NCBI GenBank assembly: GCA_016295665.1
Contig: JAEDKS010000003.1
Coordinates: 1-32,507 of the forward strand
DNA: 32,507 nt
Direction: 5' to 3'
DNA from: Clostridia bacterium
Lineage (GTDB): Bacteria; Bacillota; Clostridia; Christensenellales; Aristaeellaceae
Positions within the stretch are counted from its first letter, which is position 1. Each line of letters starts with the position of its first letter. Shown here piece after piece: positions 7,092-15,169 of this stretch. The position numbers were made by a program, and so were the translations under genes. Under the pieces are notes generated by a model. The model saw nothing but the letters and a program-made list of their open reading frames with translations, made no database searches and was not told the origin of the DNA.

Positions 7092-8026
7092 GGATCGTGT
7101 TCATGGGCACGCCGGAGTTTGCGGTGCCCTGCCTGCAGGCGCTGGTGGACGGGGGCCATGAGGTGGTCGCCGTGTTCACCCAGCCCGACAAGCCCAGGGG
7201 CCGGGGCAACCGGCTGACCCCGCCGCCGGTGAAGGTGCTGGCGGAGAAGCTGGGCATCCCGGTCTATCAGCCCGAGCGCATCCGCCGGGAGAGCGTGGGC
7301 GTGCTGGAGGCCCTGGCCCCCGACCTGTGCGTCACCGCCGCCTTCGGGCAGATTCTGAGCCAGCGGCTGCTGGACATCCCCCGTCTGGGCTGCATCAACG
7401 TGCACGCCTCGCTCCTGCCCCGGCACCGGGGCAGCGCCCCCATCAACTGGGCCATTCTGCAGGGGGATCGGGTGGCAGGCGTCACCACCATGATGATGGC
7501 GCGGGGCGTGGACACCGGCGACATGCTGCTGAAGGTCGAGACCCCCATCCGGGAGGGCGAGACCGCCGGTGAGCTGACGGAGCGCCTGAGCCTGCTGGGC
7601 GCGCCGCTGCTGATGGACACCCTTGCGGCGCTGGAGGCGGGCACGCTCCGCCGCGTTCCCCAGGACGAGGCGCAAATGACCTACGACCCCATGCTGGACA
7701 AGGCCATGGGCATCATCGACTGGACGCGGGACGCCCGCGACATCGCGAACCAGGTGCACGGCCTGAACCCGTGGCCCGGCGCCTCCACCGCCCTGCAGGG
7801 CGGTCGGCTGAAGCTGCACCGGGTTCAGGTGGCGGAGGGCGCGGGGCAGCCCGGTGAGCTGCTGTGCGCCGACCCGAAGCAGGGGCTCGTCATCGCCTGC
7901 GGCAGCGGCGCGGTGCGGGTGCTGCAGCTGCAGGCGCCCGGCGGCAAGCCCATGGATCCGAAGGACTATCTGCGCGGACACCCGATGGCGGTGGGGACAG
8001 TGCTGAAAGAGGAACAGAATGAGTGA
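7088..8026 (+). CDS. fmt: Methionyl-tRNA formyltransferase
   Basis: 312 residues. It transfers a formyl group from 10-formyltetrahydrofolate to initiator Met-tRNA. The start MRIVFMGTPEFAVP is canonical, and the catalytic region INVHASLLPRHRGSAPINWA followed by GVDTGDMLL carries the family Asn, His and Asp. The C-terminal tRNA-binding domain continues to ILKEEQNE-like acidic end residues. The start codon is TTG at 7088, overlapping the def stop as TTGA, with AGGAGG at 7072-7077 inside def, 10 nt upstream. The TTG start is decided by the fit to the family N-terminus: the next in-frame ATG would delete the first strand. It overlaps rsmB by 8 nt. Confidence 0.96.
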   Translation: MRIVFMGTPEFAVPCLQALVDGGHEVVAVFTQPDKPRGRGNRLTPPPVKVLAEKLGIPVYQPERIRRESVGVLEALAPDLCVTAAFGQILSQRLLDIPRLGCINVHASLLPRHRGSAPINWAILQGDRVAGVTTMMMARGVDTGDMLLKVETPIREGETAGELTERLSLLGAPLLMDTLAALEAGTLRRVPQDEAQMTYDPMLDKAMGIIDWTRDARDIANQVHGLNPWPGASTALQGGRLKLHRVQVAEGAGQPGELLCADPKQGLVIACGSGAVRVLQLQAPGGKPMDPKDYLRGHPMAVGTVLKEEQNE

Positions 8027-9704
8027 CGAAAAACGCATCCCGAGTGGGAAAAGAGTGGGAGATAAGCCCCAAAACAGGAGAAATGACGGAGAGCACAGGC
8101 CCTATCGTGGGAACAACGGGGCAAAACCGTGGGGAAAACCCACCGCCGGTGGGAAGCCGGTGGGAGACAGACCCCATCGGAGCCTCGCCGGGCGTCCGGA
8201 GGGCCCCCGAAGTGGGGACAGCGCCCAAAATCGCGGCGAGGGCAAGCCTTTCCGTGGGGAAAAGCCTGCGTTCAGGCGCGATCATGAGCATCAAAGTGGC
8301 GTCGGAGTGGGAAAACCGAACCGTTTTCCGGCAAAACGCCCCGGAAACCGCCCCGCGGTTCCCACGGACGGCATGCCGGCCCGCCGCCTGGCGCTGGAGA
8401 TCATCCGGCTGGTGACGGAGAACGGCGCGTACGCCTCCCTGGCGCTGGATGAGAAGCTGCGGGGCTGCGGATTGTCCCCGGAGGATCGCCGCCTGGTGTC
8501 CCGGCTGGTGTATGACACGCTGGAGCACCTGCTGTGGCTGGACTATGCCATCGGGCAGGTCATGGCGAAGCCCGACACGGACATCAAGCTGCGGAACATC
8601 CTGCGGCTGGGCGCGTGCCAGATTCTGCTGGAGGATCGCATTCCGGAGAGCGCCGCCACCAACACGAGCGTGAACCTGTGCAAGGAGCTGGGCATGGAGG
8701 GGCTGGCGGGGGTGTGCAACGGCATCCTGCGGAACCTGATCCGCCAGAAGGACGCGCTGCAGTGGCCCGACGAGGCGGCGGAGCCCGTGCGGGCGCTGTC
8801 CATCCGCTACTCCGTGCCGGCGTGGCTGGTGGAGCGCCTGCTGGACGACTGGGGCCGGGAGACGGCGGTGGGCCTGATGCAGGGCCACCGGGAGGCCTCC
8901 TTCATCACCCTGCGGCCCAACCTGACCAGGCTGGACGACGAGGCCTTCGAGGCGCTGCTGCAGAAGAAGGTGTGGCAGCACGAGCGGGGCGCGGTGCCCC
9001 ATGCCTGGCGGGTGCGGGGCGCGGCGGACATCGCGCTGGACATCGACTTCGCCCGGGGCAACTATTCCATCGAGGGCGAGAGCAGCATGATGGCCTGCAT
9101 GGCGCTGGAGCCCCGGCGCGGCATGACGATTCTGGACTGCTGCGCGGCGCCGGGCGGCAAGACCTGCTACCTGGCGGAACTGATGGGCGGCACGGGCCGG
9201 GTGCAGGCGTGGGATGTCCATGCCCACCGGGCGGATCTGGTGGAGGCGCAGGCGCGGCGGCTTCAGCTGGAGAACGTGCGCCCCATGATGCGCGACGCGC
9301 TGAAGATGCGCGAGGATCTGGTGGAGACCATGGACGCGGTGCTACTGGACGCGCCCTGCTCCGGCACGGGCGACATGGCGGACAAGCCCGACGTGAAGTA
9401 CCGCGTGACGGAGGACAGCGTCCGGGAGCTGTGCGAAACCCAGCGCGGATTGCTGGACACGGTCTGCGCGTATGTGAAGAAGGGCGGCGTGCTGGTGTAC
9501 TCCACCTGCTCGGTGCTCCGGGACGAGAACGAGCGGCAGATCGCCGCGTTCCTTACGCGTCATCCGGAGTTCGTGCTGGAGAGGCTGCCGGAGAGCATCC
9601 CGGAGCGGTTCCGCGCCCATGAGGATGTGGGGCTGCAGCTGATGCCGCACCGGGACGGCGTGGGCGGCTTCTACATCGCCCGGCTGCGGAGGAAGCGCGT
9701 ATGA
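8019..9704 (+). CDS. rsmB: 16S rRNA (cytosine-967-C5) methyltransferase RsmB with a long N-terminal extension
   Basis: 561 residues, against about 430-450 for typical RsmB/Sun. Residues 119 onward are normal: a NusB-like RNA-binding domain (about 119-265) and a Rossmann methyltransferase domain with CCAAPGGKTCYLAE near 375, DAPCSGTG near 443-450 and YSTCSV near 492-497. The Cys of the last two motifs are the catalytic pair that methylates C967 of 16S rRNA using S-adenosylmethionine. Residues 1-118 are a Gly/Pro/Arg/Lys-rich basic tail with recurring GKxVGDxP and GKP segments, probably disordered. Its codons (AAA, GGG, GGA, AGA, CAA) differ sharply from the GGC/CGC/AAG-rich remainder. The ATG at 8019 has GAGG 6 nt upstream and overlaps the fmt end by 8 nt. 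A start inside the tail is possible in principle but none has a good ribosome site. Confidence 0.94.
   Translation: MSDEKRIPSGKRVGDKPQNRRNDGEHRPYRGNNGAKPWGKPTAGGKPVGDRPHRSLAGRPEGPRSGDSAQNRGEGKPFRGEKPAFRRDHEHQSGVGVGKPNRFPAKRPGNRPAVPTDGMPARRLALEIIRLVTENGAYASLALDEKLRGCGLSPEDRRLVSRLVYDTLEHLLWLDYAIGQVMAKPDTDIKLRNILRLGACQILLEDRIPESAATNTSVNLCKELGMEGLAGVCNGILRNLIRQKDALQWPDEAAEPVRALSIRYSVPAWLVERLLDDWGRETAVGLMQGHREASFITLRPNLTRLDDEAFEALLQKKVWQHERGAVPHAWRVRGAADIALDIDFARGNYSIEGESSMMACMALEPRRGMTILDCCAAPGGKTCYLAELMGGTGRVQAWDVHAHRADLVEAQARRLQLENVRPMMRDALKMREDLVETMDAVLLDAPCSGTGDMADKPDVKYRVTEDSVRELCETQRGLLDTVCAYVKKGGVLVYSTCSVLRDENERQIAAFLTRHPEFVLERLPESIPERFRAHEDVGLQLMPHRDGVGGFYIARLRRKRV
8044..8318 (+). repeat. 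Degenerate about 105-bp tandem repeat with nine GTGGGRA motifs inside rsmB
   Basis: GTGGGA or GTGGGGA begins at 8044, 8055, 8107, 8129, 8149, 8160, 8212, 8254 and 8307. The 11- and 52-nt spacings at the first three recur exactly 105 nt later (8149, 8160, 8212), and 8149 itself recurs at 8254, so a period of 105 bp (35 codons) is apparent. Between copies the sequence has diverged; the best-preserved part is the first 28 bp. Relative to the rsmB frame the motif falls in all three phases. Confidence 0.6.
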
Positions 9705-10747
9705 CCGAGCTGACCGGGATGACCCCGCAGGAGCTGCAGGCCTGGTGCGCCTCCTCGGGGCTGCCCGCCTTTCGCGGGAAGCAGATCTTCCGCTGGATTC
9801 ATCAGGGCGCGGACTTCGACGGCATGACCAACCTGCCCCTGTCCCTGCGGGAGAAGCTGAAGGCGGAGGCGGTGGCGCAGCCCGTGCAAATGGTGCAGGA
9901 GCGCCGCTCGCAGCTGGACGACACGGTGAAGTTCCTGTTCGGCCTGCGGGACGGCAACTGCGTGGAGGGGGTGCTGATGCACTACCACCACGGCTATACC
10001 CTGTGCATCTCCACGCAGGTGGGCTGCCGGATGGGCTGCACCTTCTGCGCCTCCACCCTGGACGGCTGCGTCCGCAGCCTGACGGCGGGGGAGATGCTGG
10101 GGGAGGTGCTGTGTGCCAACCGCTACCTGGCGGGCCGCGACCGGGTGCACAACATCGTGCTGATGGGCAGCGGTGAGCCGCTGGACAACTACGATAACGT
10201 GATGCGCTTCCTGCGCCTGCTGCGGGAGGAGGACGGGGTGAACATCGGGCTGCGGAACGTGTCCCTGTCCACCTGCGGGCTGGTGCCGCGGATGTACGAC
10301 CTGGCGGAGGAGAACCTGCCGGTGACGCTGAGCGTGTCCCTCCACGCGCCCAACGACGAAATCCGAAGGATGACCATGCCCGTGGCAAAGGTGTACCCCA
10401 TGGAGGAATTGCTGGCGGCATGTCGAAACTATATTGAAAAGACCGGCCGCCGGGTGGTTTTCGAGTACGCGCTGGTGGGCGGCGTCAACTGTGAGGAAAA
10501 GCACGCCATTGAGCTGGCGGGGAGATTGCGGGGCATGCAGTGCCATGTGAACCTGATACCGCTGAACGTGGTGGAGGAGCGGGGGCTGCAGGGCGTGACC
10601 GAGGACACGGTGCGGCGCTTCATGCGCACGCTGGAGGACCGGCACATCTCCGTCACCCGCCGCCGGGAGATGGGCGACGATATTGAAGGGGCCTGCGGGC
10701 AGCTGCGCCGCAAGACGCTGCAGCAGGCGCAGGGCCGGGAAGGCTGA
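9701..10747 (+). CDS. rlmN: 23S rRNA (A2503-C2)/tRNA (A37-C2) methyltransferase RlmN
   Basis: 348 residues, a radical S-adenosylmethionine enzyme. The CxxxCxxC cluster is in GCRMGCTFCAS near residues 109-118 and binds the 4Fe-4S cluster. STCGLVPRM near 191 and EGACGQLR near 328-335 carry Cys residues; the latter is the expected methyl-carrying or resolving Cys. GSGEPLDNYDNV near 158 is the SAM-contacting GEP motif; most family members read GMGEPL. The methyl group on A2503 tunes the peptidyl transferase centre. The ATG overlaps the rsmB stop as ATGA, with GGAGG (9688-9692) 8 nt upstream. The protein has no accessory domain. Cfr, the resistance homologue, is less likely given the housekeeping operon. 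Confidence 0.96.
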   Translation: MTELTGMTPQELQAWCASSGLPAFRGKQIFRWIHQGADFDGMTNLPLSLREKLKAEAVAQPVQMVQERRSQLDDTVKFLFGLRDGNCVEGVLMHYHHGYTLCISTQVGCRMGCTFCASTLDGCVRSLTAGEMLGEVLCANRYLAGRDRVHNIVLMGSGEPLDNYDNVMRFLRLLREEDGVNIGLRNVSLSTCGLVPRMYDLAEENLPVTLSVSLHAPNDEIRRMTMPVAKVYPMEELLAACRNYIEKTGRRVVFEYALVGGVNCEEKHAIELAGRLRGMQCHVNLIPLNVVEERGLQGVTEDTVRRFMRTLEDRHISVTRRREMGDDIEGACGQLRRKTLQQAQGREG

Positions 10748-10788
10748 CGGCTCCGCGGCGCGGCGCCATGCAAGGGAGTGAGGAAGGC

Positions 10789-11682
10789 ATGAATCATCGT
10801 TTTCGGTTCAACCGTGAGAGCAGGGAGCGCATCCGGGACTATGCCCGGGGCGGCGACGGAAAGCAGGACAGCGCGCCGCAGGAGACGGCTCAGGCGCCCG
10901 TGACCAGCCCCACCGAGGCCCAGGTGTCCGAGAAGCTGGTCGAGGCGGCCCGGGCGGAGGAAGCCAGCCGGGAGCCCATCACGGTGACGGTGCGCACGGA
11001 CATCGGTCGGGTGCGCGCCAGCAATCAGGACGCGGTCATCCATGCGGGCACCCTCTGCGGCGTGGCGGACGGCATGGGCGGGCATCAGGGCGGCGAGATC
11101 GCCTCGGCCTTCACCCGGGATACGCTGGTGGCGCAGCTGGAGGGGCAGGAGCCCGAGATGGCGGCGCTGACGAGGGCGGTGAAGGCGGTGAACCGCCGCC
11201 TGTTTCTCCGCGCCCAGGAGGAGGGCCCCCAGGGCATGGGCACCACCCTGTCGGTGATCTGGCTGGGCCGGGAGGGCGCCTTCATCGCGCACGTGGGCGA
11301 CAGCCGCGTGTACCTCCTGCGGGAGGGCCACCTCCGGCAGGTGACCGACGACCACTCCATGGTCATGGAGATGGTGCGGGCCGGTGTCCTGACCAGCGAG
11401 CAGGCGGCGAACCACCCCATGCGCAACGTCATCACCCGGGCCATCGGCACCGAGAGCGGCGTGGACGTGGACTGCATCATGGAGCCCCGCAGGAAGGGCG
11501 ACCTGTGGCTGATCTGCTCCGACGGGCTGCACGGCATGGTGCCGGACGCCCGCATGGAGGAGCTGCTCCGGAGCCACCCCCAGGAGGAGGCCGCCGACCT
11601 GCTGCTGCAGGCCGCGCTGGACGCCGGCGGACACGACAACGTGAGCTTCGTCCTCGTCTATGACAGGGAGGGCGCGCAATGA
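10789..11682 (+). CDS. prpC: PP2C-family Ser/Thr protein phosphatase with N-terminal extension
   Basis: 297 residues. The PP2C catalytic domain begins at about residue 64 (TVRTDIGRVRASNQDAV), followed by GVADGMGGHQGGEIAS near 88-103, MGTTLSVIWL, HVGDSRVYLLR, TDDHSMV, ICSDGLHGMV and GGHDNVSFVLV. The Asp residues of these motifs hold the two manganese ions. It should reverse phosphorylation by the PASTA kinase encoded next, whose start overlaps it by 4 nt. In Bacillus PrpC the catalytic domain starts almost at the N-terminus; here about 63 residues precede it, first Arg-rich (FRFNRESRERIRDYARGG), then Gln/Ala/Glu-rich. I chose ATG 10789 because AGGGAGTGAGG lies just upstream. The ATG at 10768 has no ribosome site. 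Confidence 0.92.
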   Translation: MNHRFRFNRESRERIRDYARGGDGKQDSAPQETAQAPVTSPTEAQVSEKLVEAARAEEASREPITVTVRTDIGRVRASNQDAVIHAGTLCGVADGMGGHQGGEIASAFTRDTLVAQLEGQEPEMAALTRAVKAVNRRLFLRAQEEGPQGMGTTLSVIWLGREGAFIAHVGDSRVYLLREGHLRQVTDDHSMVMEMVRAGVLTSEQAANHPMRNVITRAIGTESGVDVDCIMEPRRKGDLWLICSDGLHGMVPDARMEELLRSHPQEEAADLLLQAALDAGGHDNVSFVLVYDREGAQ

Positions 11683-13568
11683 GCGGGAAAATCCTTGCGG
11701 GCCGGTACCATCTGGTGGAGAAGATCGGTGAGGGCGGCATGGCGATCGTCTACCGGGCCATCGACCAGAACACGGGGCACAGCGTCGCCATCAAGGTGCT
11801 CAAGCCCGAGCTCAGCCAGGACATGGACTATGTGTCCCGGTTCCAGCGGGAGGCGGAGGCCGCCTCCAAGATGACCCACCACAACATCGTCAACCTGCTG
11901 GACGTGGGCATGGACGGCAGCAACCGCTATCTGGTCATGGAGTATGTGCAGGGCATCACCCTCAAGCAGCTCATCCAGGAGAAGGGCCGCCTGAACCCCA
12001 CCACGGCGGCGCAGATCACCATCCGCATCCTCTCGGCGCTGCAGCATGCCCATGAGAACGGCATCGTGCACCGGGACATCAAGCCCCAGAACATTCTGGT
12101 GGCGGCGGACGGACATATTAAGGTGGCGGATTTCGGCATCGCCCGCATCGCCAACAGCTACACCCTGACCCGGGACGACAGCGTCATGGGCACGGTGTAC
12201 TACTACAGCCCGGAGCAGGCCAGCGGCATGAAGGTGGGCGCCACCAGCGACATCTACTCCGTGGGCGTGGTGATGTACGAGATGCTCACGGGCCGGGTGC
12301 CCTTTGACGGCGAGACCCAGGTGGCCATCGCCATGCAGCACCTGCATGCCCAGCCGGAGCCCATCGAGAAGTACGCCCCGGAGGTGCCGGTGGCGCTCCG
12401 CCATGTGGTCATGATGGCCATGGCGAAGGATCCGCGCCACCGCTACCAGAGCGCCCGCGACATGGCGCTGGAGCTGCGCAAGGCGCTGGAGGGCCGCGTC
12501 AGCGAGATGCAGCCCCGCATCGCCGGGAAGGACGACTTCCCCGTGCCCGAGCCGGCCCCCGCGCCCCAGCCCCGGAGCCCGGAGGTGCCGGGCTTCCGCG
12601 TGCGGCGCCGGAAGCCCGTGACAAGGGCCCGGGTGCTGTGGTGGGCCGCCACGGCGCTGGTGACGGCGCTGGTGGCCTACGGCCTGTACATCGGCGGCAT
12701 CAGCATCTACGAGAAGGTGGTGAACACCGCCACCGTTCCCGACCTGGAAAACATGGAGCTGGCGAAGGCCGAGCGCGCCGCCACCCTGAACGGGCTGCAC
12801 ATGGAGGTGGTGGAGATCAACCACCCCACCATCTCGGCGGGCACGGTCATCATGCAGTCCCCCAGCGAGGGCACCATGCTTCGCAAGGGCGACTCGGTGG
12901 TCGTCACCGTGTCGAAGGGCCCCGCCAGCCTGACGGTGCCCAAGGTGGTGGGCCAGACCCACACCGACGCCATCACCACCGCCCAGAGCTTCGGCCTGAC
13001 GCTGACGGTGGTGGAGTACGTGGTGTCCAGCGACGTGCAGGCGGGCTTCATCCTGTCCCAGGTGCCCGAGGCCGGCAGCCAGTGCAAGGCGGGGGACATC
13101 ATTCAGGTCACGGTCTCCGGCGGGCTGGTGAACGTGCCCGGCGTGGAGAGCAGGTCGCTGAGCGACGCCCGGGCGCTGCTGCTGGGCAGCGGGCTGACCG
13201 TGTCGGACACGGTGCAGTTCGTGACCACGGAGGACGCGTCCCTGCACGGCGTGGTGGCGGCCCAGTCCCCCGCGAGCGGCAGCCAGGTGATTCAGGGCAC
13301 CGCCGTGACCCTGACGGTCTATCAGGTGCCGGGCATGACGCGCTCGGCGCAGGTGACGCTGCAGCTGCCCGAGAGCGACGCGACGCTGAACGTCCGCGTG
13401 CTGCTGAGCGAGAACGGTGCGGAGACGAGCGTCTATCAGGCCGACTTCGCCCCCGACGCCCCGAGGCAGGTGGACATCACCCTGACCGCGCAGCTGCCGG
13501 GCACCTACACCTACAAGGTGTACTTCGGAGACCGGTTCGCCTATCAGGCGACGGTGACCATGGAATGA
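11679..13568 (+). CDS. prkC: PASTA-domain Ser/Thr protein kinase PrkC
   Basis: 629 residues. The cytoplasmic Hanks-type kinase domain has GEGGMAIVY near 16-24, the ATP-Lys in VAIKVLK near 40, HRDIKPQN near 131-138 and ADFGIAR near 149-155. A Pro-rich juxtamembrane linker precedes one membrane segment at about 316-340 (LWWAATALVTALVAYGLYIG). Outside are three PASTA repeats (about 350-415, 418-484, 486-550) that in this family bind muropeptides or lipid II, and a C-terminal Ig-like domain of about 80 residues. It probably senses cell-wall precursors and phosphorylates cytosolic proteins to control growth, division and spore germination. The start overlaps the prpC stop (ATGA), with AGGGAGG 7 nt upstream. 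Confidence 0.96.
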   Translation: MSGKILAGRYHLVEKIGEGGMAIVYRAIDQNTGHSVAIKVLKPELSQDMDYVSRFQREAEAASKMTHHNIVNLLDVGMDGSNRYLVMEYVQGITLKQLIQEKGRLNPTTAAQITIRILSALQHAHENGIVHRDIKPQNILVAADGHIKVADFGIARIANSYTLTRDDSVMGTVYYYSPEQASGMKVGATSDIYSVGVVMYEMLTGRVPFDGETQVAIAMQHLHAQPEPIEKYAPEVPVALRHVVMMAMAKDPRHRYQSARDMALELRKALEGRVSEMQPRIAGKDDFPVPEPAPAPQPRSPEVPGFRVRRRKPVTRARVLWWAATALVTALVAYGLYIGGISIYEKVVNTATVPDLENMELAKAERAATLNGLHMEVVEINHPTISAGTVIMQSPSEGTMLRKGDSVVVTVSKGPASLTVPKVVGQTHTDAITTAQSFGLTLTVVEYVVSSDVQAGFILSQVPEAGSQCKAGDIIQVTVSGGLVNVPGVESRSLSDARALLLGSGLTVSDTVQFVTTEDASLHGVVAAQSPASGSQVIQGTAVTLTVYQVPGMTRSAQVTLQLPESDATLNVRVLLSENGAETSVYQADFAPDAPRQVDITLTAQLPGTYTYKVYFGDRFAYQATVTME

Positions 13569-13596
13569 CGGGGAGGAAAGCGATACGGAACAGGGC

Positions 13597-14475
13597 ATGA
13601 GCCGCGGAACGCTCCTGCGGGGGATGGGCGGCTTCTACACGGTGGCAGGGGAGGACGGCACCGTCTACACCCTGCGCTGCAAAAAGAAATTCAGGCATCA
13701 GCACATCAGCCCCCTGGTGGGGGACGAGGTGCTGTTCACCCCCGGGGAGGGCGAGGAGCACGGCTGGCTGGAGGAGATTCTGCCCCGGCGGAGCGTGTGC
13801 CTGCGGCCCCCGGTGGCGAACGTGGAGCTGCTGGTGATCGTGGTGGCGCCGTCGCCGGAGCCGGATCTGCTGCTGGTGGACCGGATGATGGTGCGCGCCC
13901 GGCAGCAGGGCATGGCGCTGCTGCTGGTGGTGAACAAGTGCGAGCTGGACGGGACGCTGGCGGAGCGCCTGGCGCGGCAGTACGCCGGCGCCGAGGTGCC
14001 CGTGCTGGCGGCCTCCGCCCGGAGCGGCGAGGGGCTGGAGCAGGTGCGGGAGGCCATGCGGGGCCGCCTGTGCTGCCTGACGGGGCAGTCCGGCGTGGGC
14101 AAGAGCACCATCCTCAGCCGCCTGCTGAACCGGCCCCTGGAGACCGGCGAGCTGAGCGAGAAAATCCAGCGGGGCAAGAACACCACCCGCCACGCCGAGC
14201 TGCTCATGGGCGGCGGGCTGCGGGTGCTGGACACGGCGGGCTTCAGCCTGCTGGAGCTGGACGCGCAGCTGGAGCCGATTCAGCTCAAGGACTGCTATCC
14301 GGAGCTGCAGCGACTGGAGGGCGCCTGCCGCTTCCAGCCCTGCTACCACGACCGGGAGCCGGGCTGCGCGGCAACGGCGGCCTGCGAGGCCGGGGAGCTT
14401 GACCGGGAACGACTGGAGCGCTACAGAAGCCTGCTGGCAGAGGTGCGGCAGACATGGAGGGAACGCTATGATTAA
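13597..14475 (+). CDS. rsgA: Ribosome small-subunit biogenesis GTPase RsgA
   Basis: 292 residues, a circularly permuted GTPase, so the G4 motif NKCEL (near 113) precedes G1 GQSGVGKST (near 163-171) and G3 DTAGFS (near 212). An N-terminal OB-fold segment (GGFYTVAGEDG to VGDEVLF) binds the 30S subunit. The C-terminal zinc site is CRFQPCYHDREPGC (near 244-257), with the Cys-x4-Cys-x-His-x5-Cys pattern. It helps late 30S maturation at the decoding centre. ATG 13597 is the only reasonable start; the best upstream purine run before it (GGAACAGGG) is weak, while a better GGGGAGGA lies about 20 nt away, so translation may depend on coupling to prkC 28 nt upstream. The gene overlaps rpe by 8 nt. Confidence 0.95.
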   Translation: MSRGTLLRGMGGFYTVAGEDGTVYTLRCKKKFRHQHISPLVGDEVLFTPGEGEEHGWLEEILPRRSVCLRPPVANVELLVIVVAPSPEPDLLLVDRMMVRARQQGMALLLVVNKCELDGTLAERLARQYAGAEVPVLAASARSGEGLEQVREAMRGRLCCLTGQSGVGKSTILSRLLNRPLETGELSEKIQRGKNTTRHAELLMGGGLRVLDTAGFSLLELDAQLEPIQLKDCYPELQRLEGACRFQPCYHDREPGCAATAACEAGELDRERLERYRSLLAEVRQTWRERYD

Positions 14476-15106
14476 GGTTGCGCCGTCCATTCTGGCGGCG
14501 GATATGCTCAATCTGGAGCGGGACGTGCAGCGCATGGTGGACGCGGGCTGCACCCTGCTGCATGTGGACGTGATGGACGCGCACTTCGTGCCGAACCTGA
14601 GCTTCGGCCCGGCGGTGGTCGCGCAGCTGCACCGGCGCTTTCCGGCGCTGAAGCTGGACGTGCATCTGATGATGGACAACCCCGGCGCGTACCTGGAGAC
14701 CTTCGCCGCCGCCGGCGCCTGGAACATCACCATCCACGCCGAGATTCCGGAGGACGCGGGGGCGCTGCTGGCGCGCCTGCACGCGCTGGGGGTTCGGGCG
14801 GGGCTGTCGGTGAAGCCCGGCACCCCGGCGGAGGCCGTCCGGGCGCTGCTGCCCGGGGCGGACATGGTGCTGGTGATGACCGTGGAGCCCGGCTTCGGCG
14901 GGCAGCGCTTTCAGGAGGCCATGCTGGACAAGCTGCGGGCGCTGCGGGCGATGGGCTATCAGGGGCTGCTGGAGGCGGACGGCGGCGTGACGCTGGAGAA
15001 CCTGCCCCGGCTCCGGGACAGCGGGCTGGATGTGGCGGTCATGGGCACCGCCATGTTCCGCAGCGCCGACCCGGCGGCGGACGTGGCGGCGATTCACGCG
15101 CTGTGA
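14468..15106 (+). CDS. rpe: Ribulose-phosphate 3-epimerase
   Basis: 212 residues, a TIM barrel that interconverts D-ribulose 5-phosphate and D-xylulose 5-phosphate in the pentose phosphate pathway. Seen: VAPSILAAD at the start, HVDVMDAHFVPN (catalytic Asp and metal-binding residues) near 34-45, DVHLMMDNP near 64-72, TVEPGFGGQ near 138-146, and EADGGV near 174-179 with the second catalytic Asp. The ATG at 14468 has GGAGG (14456-14460) 7 nt upstream and overlaps the end of rsgA by 8 nt. It is the last clear gene of the priA operon. In Bacillus thiN and spoVM follow; thiN is absent here. Confidence 0.97.
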   Translation: MIKVAPSILAADMLNLERDVQRMVDAGCTLLHVDVMDAHFVPNLSFGPAVVAQLHRRFPALKLDVHLMMDNPGAYLETFAAAGAWNITIHAEIPEDAGALLARLHALGVRAGLSVKPGTPAEAVRALLPGADMVLVMTVEPGFGGQRFQEAMLDKLRALRAMGYQGLLEADGGVTLENLPRLRDSGLDVAVMGTAMFRSADPAADVAAIHAL

Positions 15107-15169
15107 GCGCCCTCTGACGGATAATCCTGCCGCCGACGGGCGATGCTTCCCATGAGGGAGGTGAGGCCC

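Noticed and set aside
8023..8415. Second plus-strand frame overlapping the RsmB tail
   Set aside because: It is open only because of the unusual base composition, has no ribosome site of its own and no recognisable domain.
11281..11300. A CACGTG-containing sequence as a parS candidate
   Set aside because: It lies inside prpC and lacks the TGTTTCACGTGAAACA symmetry beyond the central bases.
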